Shown one piece after another: positions 1 through 10,450 of a stretch of 64,000 nt of DNA. A program made the position numbers and the translations under genes. Numbering within the stretch: the first letter of the stretch is position 1; every line of letters begins with the position of its first letter. The DNA comes from RI-153 sp963721725. GTDB taxonomy: Bacteria; Chloroflexota; Anaerolineae; Caldilineales; Caldilineaceae. The stretch spans positions 207,457 to 271,456 of the forward strand of contig CAVRLX010000006.1 in the NCBI GenBank assembly GCA_963721725.1, written 5' to 3'. The notes under the pieces are model-generated. The model saw only the letters and a program-made list of their open reading frames with translations, made no database searches and was not told the origin of the DNA.

Positions 1-1
1 C

Positions 2-295
2 GAGGTCATGGGCACGGAGGGTCGCTTTGTGCTGGACAATCTCTATGAAGAGTTGACCCTTTATCCGCGCCGCAGCGACGAACTGACCGTGATCCGCAAC
101 AGCATTATGGGCGGGCTGAGCGGCTTTACCGCCACCTTCACCAACCGCATCAACCGCTGGATCGAACAGGTCAGCGTGGGCGTGCCCCGTGACGAGATCG
201 AAGCGTCCGGCAAAGAAGGGCTGGCCGTGCAAGAGATTATCGAGGCGGCGATCCGTTCCCACGAAAGCGGGCGGGCCGAGAGCGTGCCGGGTTAG
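2..295 (+). CDS. Gfo/Idh/MocA-family oxidoreductase, C-terminal part (5' end outside window)
   Basis: The reading frame is open from the window edge and ends at TAG. Its roughly 97 residues align with the C-terminal part of the complete Gfo/Idh/MocA protein just downstream: both share the pattern GRFV(L/I)D(N/D), (L/V)TLYP, GG followed by F..TF.NRI, and GVP then GxEGLA. This is the substrate-side alpha/beta domain of NAD(P)-dependent sugar or inositol-type dehydrogenases. The cofactor-binding half lies outside the window. The similarity suggests tandem paralogues. Substrate unknown. Confidence 0.8.
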   Translation, partial: EVMGTEGRFVLDNLYEELTLYPRRSDELTVIRNSIMGGLSGFTATFTNRINRWIEQVSVGVPRDEIEASGKEGLAVQEIIEAAIRSHESGRAESVPG

Positions 296-300
296 AGAAA

Positions 301-355
301 GGGTATTGGATATTAGGTAGTGGGCGTGACGACAAATACCTAATATCCAATACCC
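301..355. repeat. Intergenic hairpin, 19-bp perfect arms (TTGGATATTAGG type)
   Basis: Arms at 301-319 and 337-355 are perfect reverse complements (GGGTATTGGATATTAGGTA), with a 17-nt loop. The hairpin sits between two + strand genes. The same phrase recurs at 1391-1436 and as direct repeats at 34660-34687. It may end transcription or stabilise mRNA, but it has no U tract. Confidence 0.85.
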
Positions 356-393
356 GATTATTCACCTTCCCCATAAACCGAGGGAGTTTACTT

Positions 394-1386
394 ATGTTAC
401 GCACCTGCGTCATCGGCCTGGGGCCGATTGGCAACCGCCACGCCAAGCTCTATAAAGAGGAGCCGCTGGCCGAACTGGTGGGCGTCTGTGATTGGAACAA
501 AGAACGCGCGGACAAAGCCGCCGCCGATTATGGCGTGCCGGCCTTTTATGATGTGCAACAGATGTTGGAGGCGCTGCACCCCGACGCCGTGAGCGTTGCC
601 ACAGGCGGCCATGAATATGGCAGCGAACACTATCTGCCCACCATGCAAGCGCTGGAATTTGGCTGCCATGTGCTGGGTGAAAAGCCCATTTCCAACGAGG
701 TGGAAGAGGCCGAGGAGATGGTGGCAAAGGCCAAAGGAAAGGGTGTATGCTACGGCATCAATCTCAACCACCGCTTCACCCCGGCAGCGCGTATTGCCAA
801 AGATTGGCAGAACGAAGGACGCATCGGCCATCTGCTTTTCATCAACATGAGTATGTGGATCATGAACCCGCGCGAAACGTCGCCCTGGTTTCAGATCAAA
901 GCGCTGCACCCCCACACGGTGGATGTGATGCGCTATTTCGGCGGCGATGTGGAGGCAGTGCAATGTTTTGCCACCAAAGCGCCGGGGCGCAAGATCTGGT
1001 CTACGGCGACCTTTAACATGCGTTTCAAAAATGGCGCGGTGGGTGTGCTCACTGGCAGCTATGACATTGAGCGCGGCCATCCCATGGAACGCTGCGAGGT
1101 GGCCGGGGTCAACGGGCGCTTTGTCATCGACGACATGTACCGCGAAGTCACGCTCTACCCGGCAGGCGATCCCATCAAGCGTGTCTACACGAATCCGCTC
1201 TTTGGCGGCATGCGTGAGTTTGAAGACACCTTCCGCAATCGTATCCACACCTTTTTGGATCAGATCAGCCAGGGCGTTCCCCCAGAGCAGCTCGACGGCT
1301 CCGGGGCCGAAGGACTGGCCGCGCAAAAGGTGCTGGCAGCGGCGATTGAGTCGATTGAAAATGAGACGGTTGTCTACATAAAGTAA
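394..1386 (+). CDS. Gfo/Idh/MocA-family NAD(P)-dependent oxidoreductase
   Basis: The 330-residue protein has an N-terminal Rossmann fold with the nucleotide loop GLGPIGNRH at residues 8-16, the family EKPIS motif at 96-100 (its Lys is usually catalytic) and the (beta)6-alpha C-terminal domain. AGGGAG lies 8 nt before the ATG. Family members oxidise or reduce sugars, inositols or their derivatives with NAD(P). The substrate cannot be told from sequence. It follows a partial paralogue, separated by a hairpin, and precedes a sulfotransferase and a third Gfo/Idh gene, suggesting a locus for modified sugars. Length is normal for the family. Confidence 0.9.
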   Translation: MLRTCVIGLGPIGNRHAKLYKEEPLAELVGVCDWNKERADKAAADYGVPAFYDVQQMLEALHPDAVSVATGGHEYGSEHYLPTMQALEFGCHVLGEKPISNEVEEAEEMVAKAKGKGVCYGINLNHRFTPAARIAKDWQNEGRIGHLLFINMSMWIMNPRETSPWFQIKALHPHTVDVMRYFGGDVEAVQCFATKAPGRKIWSTATFNMRFKNGAVGVLTGSYDIERGHPMERCEVAGVNGRFVIDDMYREVTLYPAGDPIKRVYTNPLFGGMREFEDTFRNRIHTFLDQISQGVPPEQLDGSGAEGLAAQKVLAAAIESIENETVVYIK

Positions 1387-1390
1387 AAGA

Positions 1391-1436
1391 ATTGGATATT
1401 AGATATTGGAGTTACATCTAATATCCAATATCTAAT
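1391..1436. repeat. Intergenic hairpin (TTGGATATTAGAT type)
   Basis: Perfect 14-nt arms ATTGGATATTAGAT at 1391-1404 and 1416-1429; an alternative pairing joins 1398-1409 with 1425-1436. Same phrase family as 301-355, again placed between a gene end and the next ribosome binding site. Confidence 0.8.
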
Positions 1437-1458
1437 CCCCCACTCCCCGGAGCCACCC

Positions 1459-2202
1459 ATGTCCCTGATTACCATTATCGGTCGCGGCCATTCGGGTACG
1501 CGTGCCATTTCGCACACGCTTTACGCCAGCGGCGTTTACATGGGGCAGACGCTCAACCGCTCCGGCGATCTGGTGCCACCAGAGCAGATGTACGACGCCT
1601 GTCGTATTTTTGCCCAGCATGTGGAATGGCAAGGCGATCTGCGCTGGAACTTTGACAAGGTCAACAGCATGGAAATCCCCCAGGCATTTATTGATCTGAT
1701 TGAGGGCTATCTCAACAAAGTGCTGAGCGATACCAGCGATCACAAGGGCTGGAAGATCCCCGAAACCACGCTGGTCTATCCCTGGATTGTGCGTATGTTC
1801 CCCGACATCAAATACATCTTTTGGATCCGCAACCCGCGCGATTGCATTTTGGGGCGGCACATCACCGACGATATGAACAAGTTCGGCATTCCCTATCCGG
1901 AAACTGATGACGAGCGATTGCGCCGCGCCATCTCATGGAAATACCAATACGATCTGGTCAAAGCCACTCCCCGCCCGCAAAACTGGATCGAGGTACGCTT
2001 TGAGGATTTTGTGCTGGACACAGAAAAAACGGTACGCCGCCTGGAAGAATACCTTGGCATCCCCCTGGCGCGCATCCCCACCCGCACTGATGCAGTGGCG
2101 CGCTGGAAAGAGGATGATGGCGTAAACTATTTCGATTTCTTCGCGCCAGCCATGCGCGAGTATGGCTATGAGATACCGACGACTGAAACGAACAATGCGT
2201 AA
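1459..2202 (+). CDS. Sulfotransferase family protein (PAPS-type)
   Basis: The 247-residue protein begins with the P-loop-like 5'-phosphosulfate-binding motif GRGHSGTR (residues 8-15). Around residues 120-134 it has an FWIRNPRD segment that matches the 3'-phosphate-binding region of PAPS-dependent sulfotransferases. The late VRFEDF strand is also typical. Such enzymes move a sulfuryl group from PAPS to a hydroxyl or amine on a sugar, lipid or peptide; the acceptor is unknown. It lies among Gfo/Idh genes and a sulfatase-fold gene. GGAG precedes the ATG. Family assignment is firm; activity is inferred. Confidence 0.82.
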   Translation: MSLITIIGRGHSGTRAISHTLYASGVYMGQTLNRSGDLVPPEQMYDACRIFAQHVEWQGDLRWNFDKVNSMEIPQAFIDLIEGYLNKVLSDTSDHKGWKIPETTLVYPWIVRMFPDIKYIFWIRNPRDCILGRHITDDMNKFGIPYPETDDERLRRAISWKYQYDLVKATPRPQNWIEVRFEDFVLDTEKTVRRLEEYLGIPLARIPTRTDAVARWKEDDGVNYFDFFAPAMREYGYEIPTTETNNA

Positions 2203-2210
2203 TCCGGAAG

Positions 2211-2300
2211 TAACTATACAGGTGCGACGCACTCGCCAAGAGTAGATTGGTTGTAAAGGCTTGGGTGGCGAGTGCGTCGCACCCTAGACCTGTACAGATA
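2211..2300 (+). repeat. R1 palindromic element, copy 1 (complete)
   Basis: Perfect 18-bp arms GGTGCGACGCACTCGCCA at 2221-2238 and 2266-2283, loop containing GATTGGTTGTAAAGGC, and outer ends CTATACAGG / CTAGACCTGTACAG. One of seven copies in this window. Fills the gap between the sulfotransferase and the next Gfo/Idh gene. Confidence 0.9.
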
Positions 2301-2360
2301 CATCCGGAATGCGTTATCTGAGTTACGGATTAGGCATTTCTTTAGCTCCAGGAGCACCTT

Positions 2361-3423
2361 ATGACCCTTCCCATCGGTATTGGTGTGATCAGCTTTGCCC
2401 ACGGTCACGTGAACGCATACTGCCAACGGCTGTTAACAGACGATACTATCAAAGACGATGTCAACCTGGTTGCCGCCTGGGATGATGACGAAACCCGCGG
2501 ACAAAGTGCTGCCGATAAATTCGGCATGCGCTATTCGCCGCACGTGGAAGATCTGCTCGACAATCCCGAAATTCAAGCTATTTTTGTCACCTGCGAGACC
2601 AACCGCCACGCCGAGATGGTGGAAGCGGCGGCGCGCGGCGGGCAAGCACATTCTGTGTCAGAAGCCGTTGGCGCTGACACTGGCTGACTGTGATCGGATC
2701 ATCGCCGCCGTCAAAGAGACGGGCGTCAAGTTTATGATGGCTCATCAAATGCGCCACGATCCGTCAAATCAGCGGATCAAGGCGCTGTTGGACGCTGGCA
2801 CATTGGGCAAGATCAGCCTATTACGCCGCCGCCATGCCATCCCGGTGCTCTTTAACGAGAGCTTTGTGAACGGCCCTACGCGCTGGCACATTGACCCGGT
2901 AAAGAACATGGGCATGTTCATGGATGATGCCTCGCACGCCACCGATTTTCTGCATTGGATGTTGGGCCGCCCGGTCAGCGTGATGGCCGAGATCGACAAC
3001 ACGGTGACCGACGTGGCCCCCGACGACACCGGCGTGGCGATCTATCGCTTCCCAAGCGGGACGATGGCAGTGCTGGTCAATTCGTCGGTGACATTGGCGG
3101 CGGAAAACACGACTGAGGTCTACGGAGACCGCGGCGTACTGATTCAAAACCACGATGACAGCCCGTCCACCAGTGTGCTGCCGCCGCACCCAATTGCGCT
3201 CAAGCTCTATACCAAAGAGCAACCCCATTGGCAAGATCTAGGGTTGGCGATCCCAGCCAGCCACGGCGAACGCATCGCCGCGGTGCCGCACTCATTTATC
3301 GACTGTATCAAAAACGACACCGAGCCGTGGATCACGGCGTGGGACGGGCGTGTGGCTGTGGAGATGGTGCTGGGGGCGTATCAGTCGGCACGGGAGGGGC
3401 GGCGGGTAACGTTTCCGATCTAA
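2361..3423 (+). CDS. Gfo/Idh/MocA-family oxidoreductase, frameshifted
   Basis: Two overlapping frames make one protein of about 353 residues. The first half (from ATG 2361, after AGGAG) carries the Rossmann domain; the second, from about 2640, gives GKHILCQKPLAL, the family's EKP-like motif, then the C-terminal domain ending at TAA 3421-3423. The shift lies in the G/C-rich run at 2636-2643; one extra G in GGCGGGCAAG would explain it, so it could be a sequencing error or a recent mutation. The family uses NAD(P) on sugar-like substrates. The end overlaps the convergent PIN gene by 4 nt. Confidence 0.8.
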
Positions 3424-3941
3424 GTTGAATTGTCGGCTTCTTCACTGGTAGCCAAGAGAGAGGCAGCTTGCGCAATTGGCACTGTTTCGGGATCAAAAGC
3501 TCGGAGTCCCTCCATCTGTGCAGCACGCAGGAGCCGATGATCCGATGTAATGAGATACAAATCGTGGCCCAACGCTAAAAGTGACTGCTGCAAATTTAGC
3601 GCCTGTCGCAAATGAATTGCATCCGAAGAATTCACGTTATGACGAGCAATGAATGGGATTGATTGCAACACAACCTGATCATTCAAACTTTGAACACTCA
3701 TATGCTGGACATCCAGTAAGAGCCGTGCCGTGGTCGTTTGAAAGACAGTTACTGAAATCCGGTTCGCATTCCGAACCCGGTTTATGACTGAAATCGTTTC
3801 CGCCAGAATCAAGCGAGAGACAGCGAGGCGCTCTGGGGCGTTGTCCAACAATTCTTGAACAACCAAGTTCACCACATCAGAACCCAATTCAGGATGATAT
3901 CGCTTGACTAATGCACTAGCATCCAGATAGAAAAAGTTCAA
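3420..3941 (-). CDS. PIN-domain ribonuclease, probable VapC-like toxin
   Basis: The 173-residue protein opens with FYLDASALVKRY, the first acidic residue of the PIN active site. A mid-protein (A)ETISVINR and a later NSSDAIHLRQAL then LITSDHRLL supply the further acidic residues expected of PIN nucleases. Length is a little above the common 130-150. Its ATG overlaps the stop of the upstream 87-codon gene (ATGA), the usual antitoxin-toxin arrangement. Targets of such toxins are RNAs. The 3' end overlaps the convergent Gfo/Idh gene by 4 nt, so expression of each may affect the other. Confidence 0.85.
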   Translation of the reverse strand: MNFFYLDASALVKRYHPELGSDVVNLVVQELLDNAPERLAVSRLILAETISVINRVRNANRISVTVFQTTTARLLLDVQHMSVQSLNDQVVLQSIPFIARHNVNSSDAIHLRQALNLQQSLLALGHDLYLITSDHRLLRAAQMEGLRAFDPETVPIAQAASLLATSEEADNST

Positions 3942-4201
3942 TCCGATTCCTCACGCATGAATAGGAGAAGATCGGATAATTTTTCGGTGTAAGGAATGGC
4001 TTCCCCCATCTCTTCTTGGATCTCATCAATTGACGGGATAAGCTCATCCAGGTTCACTTTGTGTGTAAAGTCTAATTCCAAAAAATCATAGATCAGCGCT
4101 TCTAAATCCGCTTGCCATTGACGCTGTTGCGCTTCAGCTATGGTGTAAGCCTGCGCCAGCACGGCGCTGTTTGTAAGCATCATTGTTTCACTGGTCTTCA
4201 T
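3938..4201 (-). CDS. Small acidic protein, probable antitoxin partner of the PIN protein
   Basis: An 87-residue, Glu/Asp-rich, largely helical protein whose stop overlaps the start of the PIN gene by 4 nt. AAGGAC lies before the ATG. I do not recognise a DNA-binding fold: no clear AbrB, RHH or Phd motif. The antitoxin role is inferred only from position, size and translational coupling with the downstream PIN gene. Confidence 0.6.
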   Translation of the reverse strand: MKTSETMMLTNSAVLAQAYTIAEAQQRQWQADLEALIYDFLELDFTHKVNLDELIPSIDEIQEEMGEAIPYTEKLSDLLLFMREESD

Positions 4202-4336
4202 TTTAACTGTCCTTAATTCATTTTCCCCTCGGCCTACCCTGAGCGAATGAATTATAGCATGGTCTGGGCAAAATTATTTACACCGTTTACTCTCACTTTT
4301 TGTCATTCTCAGCCAAGAATTCACTGGAGACATTCA

Positions 4337-5833
<1,497 letters not shown>

Positions 5834-5848
5834 CCCACAAACAGTTTT

Positions 5849-5910
5849 GGTACACAGATTTCTCAGAGTTCACAGTTTTTATCTCTCTTCATCTGAGAAA
5901 TCCGTGCACC
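5849..5910. repeat. Intergenic hairpin (CACAGATTTCTCAG type)
   Basis: Arms 5849-5866 and 5893-5910 pair over 18 bp with two mismatches (GGTACACAGATTTCTCAG). It lies after the hydrolase gene and before the isomerase ribosome site. Wording resembles the ACACGGAT hairpins at 47580-47716 and 58668-58728. Confidence 0.7.
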
Positions 5911-5962
5911 TTTCCATCTTCAGCGTACACCCACTACGCACCACGCACTACGGAGCAACCCT

Positions 5963-6760
5963 ATGAAACTTGGCGCGAATACCGTTCTCTTTGGCGGTTA
6001 TGACATGGAAACCGCTTTCAAATATATTGCGCTCTCAGGCTACGATGGCGTCGAAGTCTCGGCCATTGATGGCATGAGCCAGCATCTCGTCCTCGACCGC
6101 TGGCAGGAGATCGCCCCGCAGGTTAAGCAATTGGCAGCCCAATACAATCTGGAATTGCTGGCCATGGAGCAGCCTGGGCGTGATCCGCAGAAAATGGAAA
6201 AGGCCATGCAGGCGGCCGTAGAGATCGGCATCCCGATTATCAACTGTGGGCCGGGCGGCAAAACTGACGATCCGTCCACACTGCAACAGGCCATTGACGA
6301 ACTGGGCGCACTGGCGCAGATGGCCGAGAAATATGGCGTGATTCTCTGTGTCAAGGCACATGTGGGCGCAGCCATCTACAACACACCGACCACGCTCAAG
6401 GTGATGGACGCAATTCAATCGCCCAATTTTGGCATCGACATGGACCCGTCGCATATTTACCGGGCGGATGAAAACCCGGTGGAAGCCATCGCCGCTGTGA
6501 TCAGCCGCGTCAAGCATGTTCACATCCGCGATTGCAAGGGCCGCCAACAAGGGCCGGGCAAACCGGAAATGCAGGCCAATGGCCGCGGTGATATTGATCT
6601 CGTCGGCTATATCCGTGTGTTGCACGAACATGGCTACACTGGCCCGCTGGATCTAGAGATCATCGGCGCCAAAGAGTACAGTTTGGAACAGTGCTGTGTC
6701 ATCGCCGCCGAGGCACGCGGTCACATGCAGGCTTGTCTACAGGCAGCCGGGGCGCGATAA
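5963..6760 (+). CDS. Sugar phosphate isomerase/epimerase-like TIM-barrel protein
   Basis: The 265-residue protein belongs to the AP-endonuclease-2/xylose-isomerase-like TIM-barrel family. Conserved metal ligands are visible as Glu in LLAMEQPG, Asp in GIDMDPSH, His in VKHVHIRD and Glu in LDLEIIG. Such enzymes isomerise or epimerise keto sugars or dehydrate inositol-type substrates, using a divalent metal. It follows the sulfatase-fold gene and precedes a small DUF4926 gene. The position among Gfo/Idh genes fits a sugar or cyclitol pathway. Full length; GGAG upstream of ATG. Confidence 0.85.
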   Translation: MKLGANTVLFGGYDMETAFKYIALSGYDGVEVSAIDGMSQHLVLDRWQEIAPQVKQLAAQYNLELLAMEQPGRDPQKMEKAMQAAVEIGIPIINCGPGGKTDDPSTLQQAIDELGALAQMAEKYGVILCVKAHVGAAIYNTPTTLKVMDAIQSPNFGIDMDPSHIYRADENPVEAIAAVISRVKHVHIRDCKGRQQGPGKPEMQANGRGDIDLVGYIRVLHEHGYTGPLDLEIIGAKEYSLEQCCVIAAEARGHMQACLQAAGAR

Positions 6761-6827
6761 GCATGAAATGAAGCTTCCATTCGCCCCCCGATTGACTACA
6801 TGTTTTCCACGCTAGAGGAGGTTTCTA

Positions 6828-7046
6828 TTGTCACAAGAGATTAAGCTTCTCGATGTTGTCGCTCTAGGTGTGGATCTGCCTGCCCATAACCTTTGGAAGG
6901 GACAAGTCGGGACTGTGGTTGATATTTTGAGTGGTGGTAATGCCTATGAGATTGAATTTAGTGACCGTGAAGGCCGCACCTATGAGTCTTTAGGGCTGCG
7001 TGCTGAGCAGCTTATTATTTTACTTTATGAACCCATTCAAGGTTAG
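6828..7046 (+). CDS. DUF4926-like small protein (TTG start)
   Basis: A 72-residue protein with the pattern LDVVALGVDLP then G.VGTVVDIL and a YEIEFSDREG segment, as in DUF4926 proteins, small beta-barrel-like proteins of unknown function often found near toxin-antitoxin or mobile genes. A strong AGAGGAGG at 6814-6821 sits 6 nt before TTG 6828, which fixes this unusual start. It ends 14 nt before the next ATG, so the two may be co-translated. Confidence 0.7.
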   Translation: MSQEIKLLDVVALGVDLPAHNLWKGQVGTVVDILSGGNAYEIEFSDREGRTYESLGLRAEQLIILLYEPIQG

Positions 7047-7059
7047 AAGAGACAGAAAT

Positions 7060-7854
7060 ATGCTCACCCAAGACCAAATTGCACAATTTCAGGCCGACGG
7101 TTTTCTCAACGGCGGCACAGTTCTCAATGATGATGAAGTGGAAACCCTGCGCGCCGAGATCATGCGTGTGATTGAAGAGCGCGAACGTACGGATATCCAG
7201 CAACCCGTGTTGGTGCGCAATCTTGCCAAAAACGACAGCAATCCGGTCTGGCAGATCGTGAACATTTGGATGGCAAGCGATCCCTTTCGCGAACTGATCG
7301 CCCACCCCAAGATCACCGAAGGCATCGTCCAACTGACCGGGGCCAAAGAGTTACGCATCTGGCACGATCAGATCCAATACAAGCCGCCGCAGATCGGCGG
7401 CCAGACTGATTGGCATCAGGACGCGCCGCTCTGGCCCATCATTGCGCCCATGACCGAGGTCACCGCCTGGGTGGCGCTGGACGACGCCGACGAATCCAAC
7501 GGCTGTATGAGCATGGTTCCTGGCTCGCACACGTGGGGCGATCATCAGGCTTTCCTCAACACGCTGGACAACTACGATGGCATGCCCGCCGAATTTGAAG
7601 GTCATGCCATTCGTGTCGAGCGCTGCCCGGTGAAAAAGGGCGAGGTCCACTTTCACCACGCGCTGACATGGCACGGCTCCCATGCCAACACCAGTGGCCG
7701 CCCGCGCCGTGCTATTGCCCTCCACTATATGACCAATGAAACCCGCTACGTTGCCAGCGGTCGCCATGTGATGCAACAATACGTGGAAGTGGGCGATGGT
7801 GAACAGATGGCCGGCGAGGCATTCCCGCTGGTCTATAAACCATCAGAGGAGTAA
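7060..7854 (+). CDS. Phytanoyl-CoA dioxygenase-like Fe(II)/2-oxoglutarate oxygenase
   Basis: The start at ATG 7060 gives the usual beginning LTQDQIAQFQADGFL (264 residues). The iron-binding facial triad is visible as WHQD (H and D) and the distal His in LTWHGSHAN; RPRRAIALHYM provides the 2-oxoglutarate-binding Arg. PhyH-family bacterial enzymes hydroxylate diverse small molecules; the substrate here is unknown. It is the last + strand gene before a convergent MFS transporter. Such oxygenases are often numerous in Chloroflexota and sponge-associated bacteria next to Gfo/Idh genes. Confidence 0.88.
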   Translation: MLTQDQIAQFQADGFLNGGTVLNDDEVETLRAEIMRVIEERERTDIQQPVLVRNLAKNDSNPVWQIVNIWMASDPFRELIAHPKITEGIVQLTGAKELRIWHDQIQYKPPQIGGQTDWHQDAPLWPIIAPMTEVTAWVALDDADESNGCMSMVPGSHTWGDHQAFLNTLDNYDGMPAEFEGHAIRVERCPVKKGEVHFHHALTWHGSHANTSGRPRRAIALHYMTNETRYVASGRHVMQQYVEVGDGEQMAGEAFPLVYKPSEE

Positions 7855-7876
7855 TGCTCCAAAAACGGTAGTGGTA

Positions 7877-9139
7877 TCAGACCCGTTGCCGCCGCCCAAA
7901 GTAGAGCCAAAAGATCAGCGCACCCACGGCGCTGAGACCGGACGAGAACAGGAAGAGCATGCGGAACCCCGTGGCTTCAATCAGATAACCGCCGCCCAGG
8001 GCGATAATGGCAAAGGCGAAACCACCGGCCATCTCCCCGGCCCCGGCAATGGTTCCCCGCTGTTCTGGGGCCACGGTTTCCATGCTATAGACCATAAAGG
8101 CCGGGTAGCGTAGCGCCGACAGCCCGACTACGCCCACGAAGCCAAGCCCTGCCGCCAGCGGATTGCCAATAAGTGCCAAAGGTAAAAAGCTGATCATAGT
8201 GCCGATGCCCGCCCACAGCACCAGATTGAGATTGCCAAAGCGTCGCCCCAGCAGGGGAACCAACAGCGCCGCCGGCACCGCCATCAGCCGCCCCAAGGCC
8301 GACAGAATGCCGATCTGTGTGGTGGCAACGTTGAGATCGGTGTCAAGATAGACGTTAAAAAAGGTGGAGGTAGTGGCAACGCCGCTGACCTGAAAGAAGC
8401 GCACCAGCACCAGCATGAAGATCAGCACAAAGGGCGCGCTGGCAAAGACAGGCGTGGAGACAGTCTCGCTTTTTCCGGCAATCGTCCGCTCGGCCTGGCG
8501 CGGATCCACTGGCTCGGCTGCGTTGAGGATGGGCAGGGCAATCAGCATCAACACGCCCACCAACAGCAGCGGATATCGATAGGGCGCGGGGAAGTTGGTG
8601 GTGGTTCCCAACACGCCAGCCAGCACGTCGGGCAGGCGGCCACCGAAGAGGCTGCCACCAAAGGCCGCCACCGAAAGCAGCGCCGTTTGCAGCGCAAAGA
8701 CACGATTGCGTTCGGAAGCGGACGTGCTGCCCATGAGATAGGGCGTGCTGTTGACAAAGAAGAGCGCCAGCCCGGCCATGATCACCACATAGCCGCCGAT
8801 CAGGCCGGCTTCTTGCCAGGGGGCAATGCTCAATTCTGCCAGTGGCAGCAAAAATGCCCCGACCGCCATCAGCGCAATCCCCACTTGCATGGTGGCTTTA
8901 ATCCCATAGCGTTTACCCATGATCCCCGCGGGCATACAGATCAAGGCAAAGGCCAGCAGCCCCGACGAATTGACCAACCCCACAAACTCCGGGCCATAGC
9001 CCAGGCGCAGCATGTAGAGATTAAAAAGCACTGAATAGATGCCGCCATCCAGCGTAAAGCCAATGAGCAGTTCTACGGCCAATAGCAGATAGATATTGCG
9101 CGCCAAAGCGGGCAACCGCACGCGCGAGAGCGTTGTCAT
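7877..9139 (-). CDS. MFS transporter
   Basis: Start is placed at ATG 9139 (about 420 residues). A longer frame to 9247 adds 36 residues that do not look like a transporter N terminus. About 12 hydrophobic segments are visible, with a basic loop after helix 2-3 (GIMGKRYGIKA) and a TSASERNRVFALQ loop typical of the family. Substrate unknown; inner membrane. It converges with the oxygenase gene, 22 nt apart, and is transcribed in the same direction as the upstream aminotransferase. Confidence 0.85.
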   Translation of the reverse strand: MTTLSRVRLPALARNIYLLLAVELLIGFTLDGGIYSVLFNLYMLRLGYGPEFVGLVNSSGLLAFALICMPAGIMGKRYGIKATMQVGIALMAVGAFLLPLAELSIAPWQEAGLIGGYVVIMAGLALFFVNSTPYLMGSTSASERNRVFALQTALLSVAAFGGSLFGGRLPDVLAGVLGTTTNFPAPYRYPLLLVGVLMLIALPILNAAEPVDPRQAERTIAGKSETVSTPVFASAPFVLIFMLVLVRFFQVSGVATTSTFFNVYLDTDLNVATTQIGILSALGRLMAVPAALLVPLLGRRFGNLNLVLWAGIGTMISFLPLALIGNPLAAGLGFVGVVGLSALRYPAFMVYSMETVAPEQRGTIAGAGEMAGGFAFAIIALGGGYLIEATGFRMLFLFSSGLSAVGALIFWLYFGRRQRV

Positions 9140-9277
9140 AAAAGTTCTCACAACAAAAGTGTACCCGCTGGTGAGGGCCAGCGGGCGAAGGATGGAAAAT
9201 GAAACGTAATGCGGGAAACGTGATGCGTAAGAGAGTTCATGTTTCACCCATTACGTTTTCGCGGCCCACTACTGATG

Positions 9278-10450
9278 CTAACCGTACCACTCCACAAACC
9301 GACAAAACCGCTCCACCGCCGGTTCCAGCACGCTCATGTCCGAGGCATAGCAGAGGCGGATGCTACCTTCGCCGCCGTTGCCAAAGGCGTTGCCTGGCGC
9401 CACGGCAACTTTTTCGCGGTGCAGCAGATCGACGGCAAACTGGAACGAATCGGTGACGCCTTCAATTTTGGGAAAGAGATAAAAAGCGCCCTCTGGTTTC
9501 GCCACCGTCACCCGCGCTACACTGGATAGGGCTGCGTAGCAGAAACTCATCCGCTCATGGAAAAGTTCCCGCATGGCCGCGATCTCATCTTCGCCGCCAG
9601 CCAGCGCCGCTTCGCCCGCTTTTTGCACAAACGAGGGCGCGTGCGAAACAATAAATTCATTTAACTGTGCCGCCTTGTGGACGAGATCGGCACGGGCGAT
9701 TACCCAGCCCAGCCGCCAGCCCGTCATGCGGTAGCTCTTGGAAAACGAGTTGACCACAATCACGGCATCATCACGGCGACACAGGCGCAGAATCGACGGC
9801 GTCACCGGCTCGGGGCCATAGTAAAGCCGCTCATAGACTTCATCAGCCAGCAGCCAGATCGTGTGCCGTCGGCAAAAATCCAGCAGCGCCTGTTGTTCCG
9901 CCACGGTTGCCACCCAGCCCAGGGGATTGGATGGCGATGTGTAGAGGAGCAGACGTGTGCGCGGCGTGACGGCGGCTTCCAGGCTGGCAAAGTCGATCTC
10001 AAAGCGGGTTTCACGCTGCGGCATGGGAATCTCCACCGCTTTGCCGCCGAACATCTCCACCATAGCGCTGCCATTGGGCCAGTTGGGGCTGAGTACCAGC
10101 GCTTCGTCGCCGGGGTCGATGACACACTTGATGGCGACGTTAAGCGCCTGCACCCCCGACGCCGTGATCAGCACCTCGCCCAGCGGGTCAACGTCAACGT
10201 TGTGCAGTTCGGCCACTTTGGCGGCAATGGCGCGGCGCAGCGACGGCAGCCCAGCGTTCTCGGTGTAAAAGGTGAAGCCGTCGCGCATGGCCTGGGCCGC
10301 CGCCTCTTTGATAAAGTCAGGCGTGGGCAGATTGGATTCACCAAATTGCAGGCGCAGCACGCCTTCCATGCCAAAGGCAATGTTCGCCAACTCACGGATG
10401 CGTGAGGGCTGCACTCGTTCCAGGCTGGGCGCAAGCGAAATTGCGGTCAT
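9278..10450 (-). CDS. Class I/II PLP-dependent aminotransferase
   Basis: About 390 residues from ATG 10450; the longer frame to 10678 overlaps the upstream gene and is rejected. It shows the fold-type I pattern: YTENAGLPSLRRAIA at the N-terminal substrate side, NPLG after a SPSNP turn, ADEVYERLYY (the Asp pairs with PLP nitrogen), and SFSKSYRMTGWRLGW with the Schiff-base Lys. Such enzymes transfer amino groups from Asp, aromatic or branched amino acids. Its ATG overlaps the stop of the upstream gene (ATGA), so the two are translationally coupled. Confidence 0.88.
   Translation of the reverse strand: MTAISLAPSLERVQPSRIRELANIAFGMEGVLRLQFGESNLPTPDFIKEAAAQAMRDGFTFYTENAGLPSLRRAIAAKVAELHNVDVDPLGEVLITASGVQALNVAIKCVIDPGDEALVLSPNWPNGSAMVEMFGGKAVEIPMPQRETRFEIDFASLEAAVTPRTRLLLYTSPSNPLGWVATVAEQQALLDFCRRHTIWLLADEVYERLYYGPEPVTPSILRLCRRDDAVIVVNSFSKSYRMTGWRLGWVIARADLVHKAAQLNEFIVSHAPSFVQKAGEAALAGGEDEIAAMRELFHERMSFCYAALSSVARVTVAKPEGAFYLFPKIEGVTDSFQFAVDLLHREKVAVAPGNAFGNGGEGSIRLCYASDMSVLEPAVERFCRFVEWYG

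Noticed and set aside
397..1326. 309-codon - strand open frame opposite a Gfo/Idh gene
   Set aside because: Antisense shadow with biased His/Ala/Gly composition. The + frame has family motifs and a ribosome site.
4247..4336. Thirty-residue N-terminal extension of the sulfatase-fold protein as a signal peptide
   Set aside because: The start at 4247 lacks a ribosome site and the segment lacks a cleavage region. ATG 4337 has GGAGA and the normal family start.
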